This document shows positions 19,281-28,250 of a stretch of DNA of 64,000 nucleotides, piece by piece. The notes under the pieces were generated by a model. It ran no database searches. It saw only the letters and a program-made list of their open reading frames with translations, and had not been told where the DNA came from. This DNA is from JBBKWJ01 sp037968895 (GTDB lineage Bacteria > Actinomycetota > Acidimicrobiia > Acidimicrobiales > SZUA-35), in the NCBI GenBank assembly GCA_037968895.1, contig JBBKWJ010000175.1:5590-69589 (forward strand). Direction: 5' to 3'. The translations under genes were made by a program, and so were the position numbers. The first letter of the stretch is position 1; the number at the start of each line of letters is the position of its first letter.

Positions 19281-20528
19281 GTGATCGGAACCCATTTACG
19301 CGTCAGTCGCGATCGACTTCTCGATCGTCTGGCCGAGCTCTCAGCCATTGGCGGCATCGAAGGAACAACGGGTTCAGCGAGGCTGGCCCTGACCGATGAA
19401 GACAAACTTGGTCGTGATCTCGTCGTGTCGTGGATGCACGACCTTGGGCTGACCGTCACTACCGACACGATCGGCAACACCATCGGGATTAGAGCCGGCA
19501 CCGACGACCTTCCAGTTGTTCTGACCGGAAGCCACATAGATACCGTCCGCACCGGTGGTCGCTACGACGGTAATCTCGGCGTGCTCGCCGGTCTTGAGGC
19601 GATTGAGACATTGGCTACCGCCGGGGTTGTGACAAAACACCCCATTGGCGTCGGATTCTTCACCAACGAAGAAGGGGCCCGCTTCGCACCAGACATGATG
19701 GGTTCGTTGGTGTACGTCGGCGGCATGCCGGTTGAAGAAGCACACGACACGATCGGCATTGACGGAGCCCGCGTCGGCGACGAACTCGATCGAATCGGAT
19801 ACCTGGGGTCGTCGCCTTGCCCCGGACTTACACCGCATGCGTTCGTCGAACTGCACATTGAACAGGGGCCAGTGCTCGAAGAGGCTGGAATCCAGATTGG
19901 CGTTGTCGAGGGCGTCCAAGGCATCTCGTGGACCGAAATCCTCATCACAGGACAATCGAACCATGCGGGTACGACACCAATGCGGTTGCGCCACGACCCC
20001 GGCTATGCGGCGGCTCGCATCGCCACGTTTGTCCGAGAACTCGTCGATGAGATCGGCCACCCACAGGTCGGAACCGTTGGTGTCCTTAACCTCGCACCAA
20101 ATTTGATCAATGTGGTGGCGGCGAGCGCCATCTTGACTGTCGACCTTCGCAATACGGATGAGGAAGTGCTGCAAGCGGTCGAGGCCAGGTTCGCGGCGTT
20201 CTGTGATGCCCTGGCTCAATCGGAGGGTGTCACGATTGAGCGACGCACTCTGGCCCGATTTTCGCCGGTAGTTTTTGACGATCGGCTGATCGACCTTATT
20301 CAGCAGTCAGCGACGACTGCCGGGCTCTCAACCAAACGACTTCCGTCAGGAGCCGGGCATGATGCACAGATGATGGCTCGAATCTGCCCGACAGGAATGA
20401 TCTTCACACCGAGTGAAAATGGGCTAAGCCATAACCCTGCAGAACACACAGACGCCGCCGATCTGGAAGCAGGCGCAAACGTGCTGCTTGACGTATTGGT
20501 CACGTTGGCCACTGGAGAAATCGTATGA
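19281..20528 (+). CDS. M20-family Zn hydrolase: N-carbamoyl-L-amino acid hydrolase / allantoate amidohydrolase type
   Basis: Binuclear zinc amidase of the hydantoinase/carbamoylase group (HyuC, AmaB, AllC), releasing ammonia and CO2 from carbamoyl or ureido groups. Metal ligands visible: TGSHIDTV, GRYDGNLGV, TNEEGARF and GAGHDAQMM. The central dimerisation domain carries the substrate-binding SNHAGTTPM motif. The GTG at 19281 is my chosen start (MIGTHLRVSRDRL); an in-frame TTG at 19263 is possible. The next gene overlaps by 4 nt (ATGA). Sequence alone cannot separate a carbamoyl-amino-acid substrate from allantoate, but the XdhD/SsnA neighbours favour a purine or hydantoin intermediate. Confidence 0.85.
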   Translation: MIGTHLRVSRDRLLDRLAELSAIGGIEGTTGSARLALTDEDKLGRDLVVSWMHDLGLTVTTDTIGNTIGIRAGTDDLPVVLTGSHIDTVRTGGRYDGNLGVLAGLEAIETLATAGVVTKHPIGVGFFTNEEGARFAPDMMGSLVYVGGMPVEEAHDTIGIDGARVGDELDRIGYLGSSPCPGLTPHAFVELHIEQGPVLEEAGIQIGVVEGVQGISWTEILITGQSNHAGTTPMRLRHDPGYAAARIATFVRELVDEIGHPQVGTVGVLNLAPNLINVVAASAILTVDLRNTDEEVLQAVEARFAAFCDALAQSEGVTIERRTLARFSPVVFDDRLIDLIQQSATTAGLSTKRLPSGAGHDAQMMARICPTGMIFTPSENGLSHNPAEHTDAADLEAGANVLLDVLVTLATGEIV

Positions 20529-21487
20529 TTGCCGAGCGTTCGATAACCGTTGGCGCAGCCCAGATGGGCCCTATCCAACGAGAGCACACCAGGAAAGAGG
20601 TTGTCGAGCGACTCATCGCGTTGCTTCACGATGGAGCGAAGCGTGGCGTCGACCTCGTGGTCTATCCCGAGCTCGCACTCACAACGTTCTTCCCCCGGTG
20701 GCACATTACCGATCAAGACGAAATTGACGCTTGGTACGAGACAGAGATGCCGGGGCCGGTCACCCAGCCACTATTCGACGAGGCGAAGCGTCTCGGGATC
20801 GGGTTTGCACTTGGCTACGCCGAGCTGCAAACCGATGACGACGGCACGGTGCATCACTACAACACGATGATGTTGGTCGATCGAGCTGGCGCGACTGTCG
20901 CCAAGTATCGCAAGGTCCATATTCCGGGCCACGACTCTCACGAACCCGATCGTCCTTTCCAGCACATGGAGCGTTTCTACTTTGAACCGGGGCCAGATGG
21001 CTTTGGAGCGTGGCGAGCGTTCGACGGCATCTTGGGGATGATGATCTGCAACGATCGCCGCTGGCCTGAGACCTATCGCGAGATGGGTCTCCAAGGCGTC
21101 GAGATGATTCTCTGTGGCTTCAATACGCCGCTGTATTACGCCCCTGACCCTGGCCAGAATGTGTTGCAGGGCTTTCACAACCACTTAGTCATGCAAGCTG
21201 GTGCATACCAGAACGGGACTTGGGTGATCGGTGTTGCCAAGGGCGGCGTCGAAGAGGGTGTCGAGTCGCTGTGCCAAACCGCAATCATTGCACCGTCTGG
21301 CCAAATCGTGGCTCAAGCGATCACCCAAGGTGATGAGCTTGTCGTCGCGTCGTGTGACCTTGACTGGTGCAACAACTACAAGGACACGCTGTTCAACCTT
21401 GAGTATTACCGGATGCCCCAGTACTACACGAGAATTACCAGCCAACGCGGCGCAGTGCTGCCCGCAGAGAAAGTGGACCAATCATGA
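20525..21487 (+). CDS. N-carbamoyl-D-amino acid hydrolase-like nitrilase-superfamily amidase
   Basis: 320 residues, collinear with Agrobacterium-type D-carbamoylase. The catalytic triad is visible: Glu in VVYPELALTTFFPRWH, Lys in AKYRKVHIPGH, and Cys in MMICNDRRWPETYREMG. The conserved block QAGAYQNGTWVIGVAKGG also fits. The family hydrolyses N-carbamoyl groups to amine, CO2 and ammonia. It sits between an M20 carbamoylase and an XdhD-type hydroxylase with ATGA overlaps on both sides, so all are made together. Having two carbamoyl hydrolases of unrelated folds in one operon suggests successive ureido steps or both stereoisomers. No hydantoinase gene is in the window. Confidence 0.9.
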   Translation: MIAERSITVGAAQMGPIQREHTRKEVVERLIALLHDGAKRGVDLVVYPELALTTFFPRWHITDQDEIDAWYETEMPGPVTQPLFDEAKRLGIGFALGYAELQTDDDGTVHHYNTMMLVDRAGATVAKYRKVHIPGHDSHEPDRPFQHMERFYFEPGPDGFGAWRAFDGILGMMICNDRRWPETYREMGLQGVEMILCGFNTPLYYAPDPGQNVLQGFHNHLVMQAGAYQNGTWVIGVAKGGVEEGVESLCQTAIIAPSGQIVAQAITQGDELVVASCDLDWCNNYKDTLFNLEYYRMPQYYTRITSQRGAVLPAEKVDQS

Positions 21488-24054
21488 CCATCGCATCGAC
21501 GGGAACCGTCTCGCTCACAGTTAATGGTGAACAGGTCGAAGTCTCTGATCAGCATCCAAACCTTCTCTTTGCCTTGCGCGAGGAGCTGAAGCTCATCTCG
21601 CCAAAGGACGGCTGCTCGCCGTCAGGGCAGTGTGGTTGCTGCACCGTGCTTGTCGGCGGCAAGGCCATGGTGTCGTGCACCACCTCACTGGAGAAGGCCA
21701 TCGGCAAAGAGGTCGTGACGCTCGAAGGCATGCCCGAAGACGAGGTCAATCGGTTCGCCGATGTTTTCGCTGCGTGTGGTGCCCTTCAGTGCGGCTTTTG
21801 CACGCCTGGCATCGTGGTCCGGGCCAAGTCGCTCATCGACAAGAAGGGTGCAGGGCTCAAGCGAGACGACGCGGCGCGCCACCTTGGCGCCCACCTCTGC
21901 CGCTGCACCGGCTACGTCAAAATCCTCGATGCCATTGAGCTGTTGGCTCAGGGAACGGCCGTCACGCTCACACGCAATGGTGGTGTCGGGTCGTCTGGCG
22001 TTAAGTACGAGGGTCGTGAGCTGGCCATCGGCAAGCGTCCGTTCATCGACGACATGGACCTCGAGGGCATGCTCCACGGCGCCCTTCATCTTTCCGAGCA
22101 CGCCCGGGCAAACATCGTTGCGATCGACGCGTCGGCCGCCTTGGCTATCGAAGGCGTCGAAGCCGTCTACACCGGAGCTGACGTTCCCGGCGACCTAAGA
22201 ACCGGCCTGATCCACAAGGACTGGCCCTGTTTCATTCCCGTCGGTGGCCGCACGAGCTATCGCGGCGACGTGCTTGCCATCGTGGTCGCTACTTCGAAGC
22301 AACTCGCCCGCGACGCGGCCGATCTCATCGAGATCACCTACGACGTTCTGACCCCAATTACCGATCCTGTTGCCGCGGTGAATGGAGCGGAAGATGCGGT
22401 CTGGCAACTCGATGGAAATGTGCTGTCGACCTCGGCCTACACAATCGGTACAGATGTGACAGAGGCACTCGACGGTTGCGCCCACGTGTCGCATGAGATC
22501 TTCGAGACTCAGCGAATTGAGCATGCGTTCGTTGAGCCAGAGTCGAGCCTCGCCGAACCACGAGAAGATGGCTCGATCTATGTCTGGTCAGGGGGTCAGG
22601 GTATATGGGACGACCGTGACTCGATCGCTGCAATTCTTGCGCTTGATCCCTCAAAGGTCACGGTTGAGTTGGTGTCGAACGGCGGTGCCTTTGGCGGCAA
22701 AGAAGACATGTCGAACCAGGGCCAAACCGCCCTTGCGGCCCATCTGATTGGTCGCCCAGTAAAGACCACACTCACCCGCGAGCAGTCGTTTCGGATGCAC
22801 GCCAAGCGCCACCCAATCAAGATCGAGAGCTGGGCCGGCTGCGACGAAAACGGTGTCATGCAGGCCCTGAAACTTCGCATGATCGGCGACTCGGGGCCAT
22901 ACGCCTCGGTCGGTATGAAAGTACTCGAACGAGCGGCCGGACACGGTTGCGGCCCATACGCAATTCCAAACATCGACATCGAAGCCATCGCGGCTCGAAC
23001 GAACAACCCGGTTTGTGGTGCGTTCCGCGGCTTCGGCGCCAATCAGGCGCAGTTCGCCATGGAGGGCCAGATGGATCGGCTCGCCGAGAAGGCAGGAATC
23101 TCTGGCTGGGAGATTCGTAACCGCAACGTTATTAAGCCCGGCATGACCTGGGGCCCGGGTCAGATCATGGACAGCGGTGCCGGTGGAGCGCAGGAATGCC
23201 TCGACCAAGCGAAGCCGTTCATCGACGCAGCTGTCGCAGCAGGCAAGGCCGTTGGGCTTGGGCTTGGCCTCAAGAATTCGGGGCTTGGTAACGGTTTCAT
23301 AGAGATAGCGAAGGCCGTCATCCACTATCGCGAAGACGGCAAGGTCGAGGTGCGACATTGCTGGACCGAGATGGGCCAAGGTGTGCACACGGTGGCGATG
23401 CAAGTTGCCATTGAGGAGCTAGGCCTCGATCCAGACTGCATTGAAGTGATTGTCGATACTTCCCGTGAGCTGGGCCTTGGGCAAACGACAGGCTCCCGCG
23501 GCACGGTTATGGCCGCTGGTTCGGTGCAAGACGCCTGCCGGGTGGCGAAAGAAGGCGGCTGCCAGATCGGGGTCGACTATGAAGGCGAGTACAGGGTCGA
23601 TTGGACCACCAAGCTCGGTGACCCAAATGTCGTTAACCCTCTAATTCACTCGACGTTCTCCTACGCAGCCCAGATCGCTATTGCCGACAAGGAATCAGGC
23701 AAGATTGAGAAGGTCGTTGCGATCCACGACGTCGGCCGCGCCGTCAACCCACTGCTCGTGATCGGGCAGGTCGAAGGGTCAGTCCACATGGGCCTCGGCT
23801 ATGCGCTAACTGAAGACTTCCCAACCGACGACGAAGGTCGGTTGCTCCACACCACACTTCGTTCGCTCGACATCATTCGGCCAAAAGATGTTCCCGAGAT
23901 TGAGGTTGTGCTTGTTGAAGTGCCACAACCAGACTCACCATACGGAATCAAGGGTGTCGGCGAGATCGGTCTAGTTCCGACAGCAGGTGCAGTGGCGTCT
24001 GCACTCCATAAGGTTGACGGTCGCTGGCGCAACAAGCTCCCCATGAAAGATTAG
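21484..24054 (+). CDS. Fused 2Fe-2S/molybdopterin hydroxylase of the XdhD type
   Basis: 856 residues joining the iron-sulfur and molybdopterin parts of a xanthine dehydrogenase-like enzyme; the FAD domain is absent, as in E. coli XdhD. First cluster: GCSPSGQCGCC (Cys 44, 50, 53) with a further Cys near 65. Second cluster: CGFCTPG and CRCTGY at about 100-140. The molybdenum domain starts near 170 (YEGRELAIGKRPFIDD), with GGAFGGKEDMS, GAFRGFGANQ and the catalytic Glu in IKGVGEIGLVP near the end. Without FAD it must pass electrons to another protein; the YgfK-like protein at 1737-3503 is the obvious candidate. Overlaps the upstream gene by 4 nt. Confidence 0.9.
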   Translation: MTIASTGTVSLTVNGEQVEVSDQHPNLLFALREELKLISPKDGCSPSGQCGCCTVLVGGKAMVSCTTSLEKAIGKEVVTLEGMPEDEVNRFADVFAACGALQCGFCTPGIVVRAKSLIDKKGAGLKRDDAARHLGAHLCRCTGYVKILDAIELLAQGTAVTLTRNGGVGSSGVKYEGRELAIGKRPFIDDMDLEGMLHGALHLSEHARANIVAIDASAALAIEGVEAVYTGADVPGDLRTGLIHKDWPCFIPVGGRTSYRGDVLAIVVATSKQLARDAADLIEITYDVLTPITDPVAAVNGAEDAVWQLDGNVLSTSAYTIGTDVTEALDGCAHVSHEIFETQRIEHAFVEPESSLAEPREDGSIYVWSGGQGIWDDRDSIAAILALDPSKVTVELVSNGGAFGGKEDMSNQGQTALAAHLIGRPVKTTLTREQSFRMHAKRHPIKIESWAGCDENGVMQALKLRMIGDSGPYASVGMKVLERAAGHGCGPYAIPNIDIEAIAARTNNPVCGAFRGFGANQAQFAMEGQMDRLAEKAGISGWEIRNRNVIKPGMTWGPGQIMDSGAGGAQECLDQAKPFIDAAVAAGKAVGLGLGLKNSGLGNGFIEIAKAVIHYREDGKVEVRHCWTEMGQGVHTVAMQVAIEELGLDPDCIEVIVDTSRELGLGQTTGSRGTVMAAGSVQDACRVAKEGGCQIGVDYEGEYRVDWTTKLGDPNVVNPLIHSTFSYAAQIAIADKESGKIEKVVAIHDVGRAVNPLLVIGQVEGSVHMGLGYALTEDFPTDDEGRLLHTTLRSLDIIRPKDVPEIEVVLVEVPQPDSPYGIKGVGEIGLVPTAGAVASALHKVDGRWRNKLPMKD

Positions 24055-24063
24055 TGTGCAACT

Positions 24064-25092
24064 GTGACTGAAACTGGTGTAACTCCTGGCCTGGTGTGTG
24101 GACACCACCACCTCTACTCTGCACTCGCTCGGGGTATGCCTGCACCACCGGTTACGCCCGGTGGCTTCATCCAGATTCTTGAGCAGGTGTGGTGGCGGCT
24201 TGACACGGCGCTCGACCTCGAGATGCTTCGGTGGTCGGCCATGCTCGGGGCAATGGAAGCGCTGAAGTCTGGCACCACTGCGATCATTGATCATCACGAG
24301 TCGCCAAACGCAATTGAGGGTTCGCTCACTGTTATCGCCGAGGCGTGCGCCGAAGTGGGTGTTCGCGTCAACTGCGCATACGGCGTGACCGACCGGCATG
24401 GCGCCGATGGTGCCAGGGCGGGTCTCAAAGAGAACGAACGCTTCATTCGTGGCGGTGGACGAGGCATGGTTGGGCTTCACGCTGCGTTTACTTGCGAGAA
24501 CAAGACCCTTGACGATGCAGTTGGTCTTGCTGACGATCTTGGGGTTGGCATCCATGTGCACGTCGCAGAAGGAATCGGCGATGCGGGCAGTGGAGCGGCG
24601 CTAGCCCGACGGGCCAAAGACAACTGGTTGCTCGTGCACGGTGTCAACCTTCCCGATGGCATCGTGACTGCGGGAACGCTGGCGCACAATCCGCGTTCCA
24701 ACATGAACAACTCAGTTGGCTATGCCCACCCAAACCGCTTTGATGTGCCAGTCATACTTGGCACCGATGGCATTGGCGCCGACATGCTCGATGAGTTTCG
24801 CCTTGCGTATGTCCGCCTTCGTGAGCTTGATGTGACCGCAACTCCAGACACGGTTTGGGCATGGCTTGAAAACGGCTGGAAGTTTTTCCCTGAGGCCAAA
24901 GACGACGTCGTGACGTGGAACTACCCAACCATGGAACCGTGGCACCTCGCGTTTACGACTGGCGTTCACCCGGTTGACATCGTCGTCGACGGTGAGCACG
25001 TGCTTAAAGATGGCAAAACGACGCGCGTCGATGAAGCCGAGGTCAGGGCAAAGGCCGCCGAGCAGGCAGCCCGACTCCACGCCCTCCTTTAG
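24064..25092 (+). CDS. ssnA: SsnA-like amidohydrolase lacking the N-terminal domain
   Basis: Metal-dependent aminohydrolase of the guanine deaminase/SsnA group. Matches SsnA from its first metal motif onward: GLVCGHHHLYSALARGM, SGTTAIIDHHESPNAI, HVHVAEG, LVHGVNL, NPRSNMNNSVGY and LGTDGIGADM. E. coli SsnA is about 440 residues; this one is 342, missing roughly 55 residues that form the N-terminal beta-sandwich, and somewhat short after the barrel. The GTG start has no clear ribosome site, lies nine bases after the xdhD-type stop TAG and is in the same frame. Either a trimmed functional barrel, a product of readthrough, or a decaying gene. Metal ligands appear intact. Confidence 0.75.
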   Translation: MTETGVTPGLVCGHHHLYSALARGMPAPPVTPGGFIQILEQVWWRLDTALDLEMLRWSAMLGAMEALKSGTTAIIDHHESPNAIEGSLTVIAEACAEVGVRVNCAYGVTDRHGADGARAGLKENERFIRGGGRGMVGLHAAFTCENKTLDDAVGLADDLGVGIHVHVAEGIGDAGSGAALARRAKDNWLLVHGVNLPDGIVTAGTLAHNPRSNMNNSVGYAHPNRFDVPVILGTDGIGADMLDEFRLAYVRLRELDVTATPDTVWAWLENGWKFFPEAKDDVVTWNYPTMEPWHLAFTTGVHPVDIVVDGEHVLKDGKTTRVDEAEVRAKAAEQAARLHALL

Positions 25093-26219
25093 TGAACGGC
25101 TCGGGGCTTGCGGTTGAGACGGTGGGAACTTGCGACAAACTGCACCGTGAGGCCAGCGATCGTCATGCCGATCAAACAGACGGCTCCGAGTAGGGCAAAC
25201 GAGCCAGCTCCGGCCAGCGTGCCACCGATAATGGGTCCGGCGACCCGTCCCATCGCCATTGCGGCCTGAGCATCGCCCACTCGATCGGCCGGATGCACCG
25301 AGCGATCTTGAAGGATGAAGAAGGTCTCGGGAACTGACGTCCAGAACGCAAGACCCCAGATCCCGAGGATGACGAAGAACATCCACTCCTGGGTGGCCTG
25401 GGTCAACGAAAACGCACAGAATCCGGTCACAATCATCCATAGGCCGGGCATCCGTCGTCGGCCCGCAAACTTTGCGCCAGGAATACCAGCCAAGGCATTG
25501 AAACTCATTGCCAGTGATAGATGAACCCCTGACATGCCGGCATTCTCGCTAGCGAGCACGCTGGCGAAAATGAATGCGGCCGAGCCGCCGGCGGTGAATA
25601 CTGCGAGCGCCGCCAATATTGGCTTCACGCCTGAGGCGGCAATGGGGTTTCGGATCTTGGGTAGCTTCACACTGACCCTGAAGGTGAACGGAAGCGGTGC
25701 CAGAGCAAGCACACCCAGGAAAAGGTAGATGCCTTCGAGACCGGCGTAGTCGGCAGCGAGCGCGACGATAACGGAGGTGACGATTGCGGATGCCGGTCCG
25801 ACTGCGGCCACCTCGCCCCGCCCTTTGGAGTCATCGGCTGTGTCGGTCCACGCAATCCATGTGATGAGGCCCATAGCGAAGCCAGCGACGAAACGAAGAG
25901 CGAGCAAACCAGGGTAGTTGGGTGCAAAGGCGCTCAGAAGATTGGCGGCCGCGATGACGAGCACGGTTTGTCGAGCGAGAGCGACCGTCGGTTTGAACAC
26001 TCGTGAGCCGAGCAGGTTGGCGAGCGTAAAACCGAAAACCTGAACCGCTGACATCATCGCCGCAGCACCGCGGCCAACTTCGAACTCCTCAATGATCTCT
26101 GCCACCACGAATGCTGACGCAGTAAACGTCGCCGCCACCACCGCGGCCGCAACGAGTACGCCCGGCGAAGCATTCGGTTTGAATGCGCTCGCCGCGCTGA
26201 CCGGAATAGAAACACTCAT
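25089..26219 (-). CDS. MFS transporter
   Basis: 376 residues with about twelve hydrophobic helices and the usual long central loop, so a major facilitator permease. The N-terminal helices contain FEVGRGAAAMMSAVQVFGFT, and the loop after helix 2 (GSRVFKPTVALARQ) stands in the place of motif A. It faces the SsnA-like gene and overlaps its stop by 4 nt, so it is not in the same transcript. It may carry the substrate or product of the adjacent catabolic operon, but that rests only on position; it is not an NCS1/NCS2 nucleobase symporter. Confidence 0.75.
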   Translation of the reverse strand: MSVSIPVSAASAFKPNASPGVLVAAAVVAATFTASAFVVAEIIEEFEVGRGAAAMMSAVQVFGFTLANLLGSRVFKPTVALARQTVLVIAAANLLSAFAPNYPGLLALRFVAGFAMGLITWIAWTDTADDSKGRGEVAAVGPASAIVTSVIVALAADYAGLEGIYLFLGVLALAPLPFTFRVSVKLPKIRNPIAASGVKPILAALAVFTAGGSAAFIFASVLASENAGMSGVHLSLAMSFNALAGIPGAKFAGRRRMPGLWMIVTGFCAFSLTQATQEWMFFVILGIWGLAFWTSVPETFFILQDRSVHPADRVGDAQAAMAMGRVAGPIIGGTLAGAGSFALLGAVCLIGMTIAGLTVQFVASSHRLNRKPRAVH

Positions 26220-26300
26220 CGAGTGACACTCTCGCGGGTTGGGTTAGCCGCATGCAACTGAGCTGTGGAGAAGTTGCTAGGACAGGGGCATCCTAGTGGC

Positions 26301-27557
26301 GTGCAGCATTCTGATTCTCAACAAGACGAGGTCCGACGTAAGGACCTCGCACGGATGAAAACCGCCGCGACCGGCCTCCTCGTGGCCGTCGCCATCATCT
26401 TTGTTATTACTCGGGTGATTGAACAGAACCATCATTGGGTTGGCTACATAAGGGCCACCGCTGAAGCGGCGATGGTCGGAGCGCTGGCCGACTGGTTTGC
26501 TGTGACGGCTCTCTTCAAACACCCGCTCAACCTGCCGATACCCCACACCGCCATTATCCAGAAACGTAAAGACCAGATCGGTGAAAGCCTCGGAGAATTC
26601 GTCAAAGACAACTTTCTGACTAGCGAAGTTGTCAGCGATCGCCTGGAAGACGCTGAGCTAGCGCTTCGCCTCGGCGAATGGCTTGAAGATCCTGGCCATG
26701 CCAAGAACGTCGGCGAGCAAAGTGCGGCAATCGTCCGAGGCCTCACCGAGGTGCTGCAAGACGACATGGTGCAAGGTGGTATCGACCAGGTCGTCACAAA
26801 GCGAGTGCAAGCGATTCCGGTTGCTCCCCTCGCTGGACGCGTCGTCGACGTTGCAATTGAGGGTCAGCATCACCAGGTGCTCATCGATTCGACTCTCGTC
26901 GGATTGGCCAAGTTCCTGAACGAGAACCGAGGACCGTTTCGCAAGCGCCTAAACCAAGAATCGCCGTGGTGGGTGCCAGAACAGGTCGATGATCGGATCT
27001 TTGAGAAGATCTATGACGCGCTCAACCGCTTCGTCGACGATGTTGGCGTCGATCGAACACACGAACTACGGGTGCAGCTCGACGCCAGGACGCGTGAGCT
27101 TGCAGAGCGGCTGAAGAGCTCGCCTGAGCTTCTAGTCAAGGGCGAAGAGCTCAAGGCCGAGTTGCTCGCCCATCCTGAGGTTCGGGCCTGGGTGGCGTCC
27201 CTATGGGATCGCATTAAGGTCGCCTTGATCGAGGCCACCGAAGACCCCAATTCCGACCTTCGACGCCAGCTCGACAACGCGCTCGCCGACGCTGGTCGAT
27301 CGCTACGGACCGACCCGGCAATGAGGGCCAAAGTTGACAAGTGGATTGTCGACGGGACGAGCTATATCGCCGAGCAGTTCAGGGGAGAGGTGGCAGGGCT
27401 CATAGCGACAACAGTTCAAAGCTGGGACACCCAAGAAACTGCAGATCGGCTGGAGCTTCAGGTTGGGCGCGATCTTCAGTTCATCCGAATCAACGGCACG
27501 ATCGTCGGAGGACTCGCAGGACTCTTGATCTACACGCTCTCGGAGTTCTTGCTCTAA
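26301..27557 (+). CDS. DUF445 family membrane protein (YjiN-like)
   Basis: About 419 residues. Two membrane helices near the N-terminus (TGLLVAVAIIFVITRVI and the following segment), the family block AAMVGALADWFAVTALFKHPL and PHTAIIQKRKDQIGESLGEFV, a long helical middle, and a final helix IVGGLAGLLIYTLSEFLL. Function is unknown for the family. I chose the GTG at 26301 because an AGGGG lies upstream at 26284-26288; an in-frame GTG at 26265 would add 12 residues. Divergent from the MFS gene. Confidence 0.85.
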   Translation: MQHSDSQQDEVRRKDLARMKTAATGLLVAVAIIFVITRVIEQNHHWVGYIRATAEAAMVGALADWFAVTALFKHPLNLPIPHTAIIQKRKDQIGESLGEFVKDNFLTSEVVSDRLEDAELALRLGEWLEDPGHAKNVGEQSAAIVRGLTEVLQDDMVQGGIDQVVTKRVQAIPVAPLAGRVVDVAIEGQHHQVLIDSTLVGLAKFLNENRGPFRKRLNQESPWWVPEQVDDRIFEKIYDALNRFVDDVGVDRTHELRVQLDARTRELAERLKSSPELLVKGEELKAELLAHPEVRAWVASLWDRIKVALIEATEDPNSDLRRQLDNALADAGRSLRTDPAMRAKVDKWIVDGTSYIAEQFRGEVAGLIATTVQSWDTQETADRLELQVGRDLQFIRINGTIVGGLAGLLIYTLSEFLL

Positions 27558-27602
27558 CCATCTGAAGTTGCGTTTCGGAGCGATGCGGGCTTGCATTGCA
27601 CG

Positions 27603-28250
27603 ATGCGTTTGCCTCCCGAACCGACGAGCAAAGTAATCCATGACCGCACGTACACCGTGCGGGCATATCGCGAGAGCGCCGACCGGATGAGGCTGCGGGG
27701 CATGGTTAATGACCAGAAGCCACCTTCGCTCTACTTCCCTGATGACCCAGAGCCGCTCGACGTACACCTGATGGTGGTCGACCTTGTCCTTGATTTTCCG
27801 TCGCTTGAGATCGTCGAAGCTGACGTTGTCATGGAGGTCACGCCACACACTGGGTGCACGAAGATCGAAGTCGAATATCAGAAACTGGTTGGCCTCTCGA
27901 TCGCCAGGGGGTTTTCTCGAAAGGTCAAAGACCTTTTCGGTGGTCCGTCCGGCTGTACCCACATTGGCGCCTTGCTCCAGGCAATGGCTCCAGTGGCGAT
28001 TCAGTCGATGTGGTCGATGCGAGCCCTGAACCCTGGCTCATCGGTCTCCATCAACAAGGAAGCTGATGTGGAGTCTCGTCGCAAGGCCATGTCATTCAAC
28101 ATCAACACCTGTCACATATGGGACGAAGAAGGCGACCTCACAAAGGCAGCACTCGCGGGAGAGCCGATCGAGGTTCCAGTGTGGGCGGTCGAACGATTGA
28201 AGAAACTGGGGCGCTCAACCAGCGAGTGGGGCGATAACAGCGGCGAGTAG
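27603..28250 (+). CDS. DUF2889 family protein
   Basis: About 215 residues with the DUF2889 hallmark block GGPSGCTHIGALLQAMAPVAIQ at roughly 118-139. No signal peptide or membrane segment, so probably cytoplasmic. The family has no known function. Start chosen at the ATG 27603 (MRLPPEPTSKVI); a TTG four codons earlier is less likely. Its 3' end overlaps the convergent gluQ gene by 36 nt. Confidence 0.85.
   Translation: MRLPPEPTSKVIHDRTYTVRAYRESADRMRLRGMVNDQKPPSLYFPDDPEPLDVHLMVVDLVLDFPSLEIVEADVVMEVTPHTGCTKIEVEYQKLVGLSIARGFSRKVKDLFGGPSGCTHIGALLQAMAPVAIQSMWSMRALNPGSSVSINKEADVESRRKAMSFNINTCHIWDEEGDLTKAALAGEPIEVPVWAVERLKKLGRSTSEWGDNSGE

Noticed and set aside
25089..26219. Naming the MFS gene a purine permease
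   Set aside because: Only its position supports it; it is on the other strand and lacks NCS1/NCS2 features.
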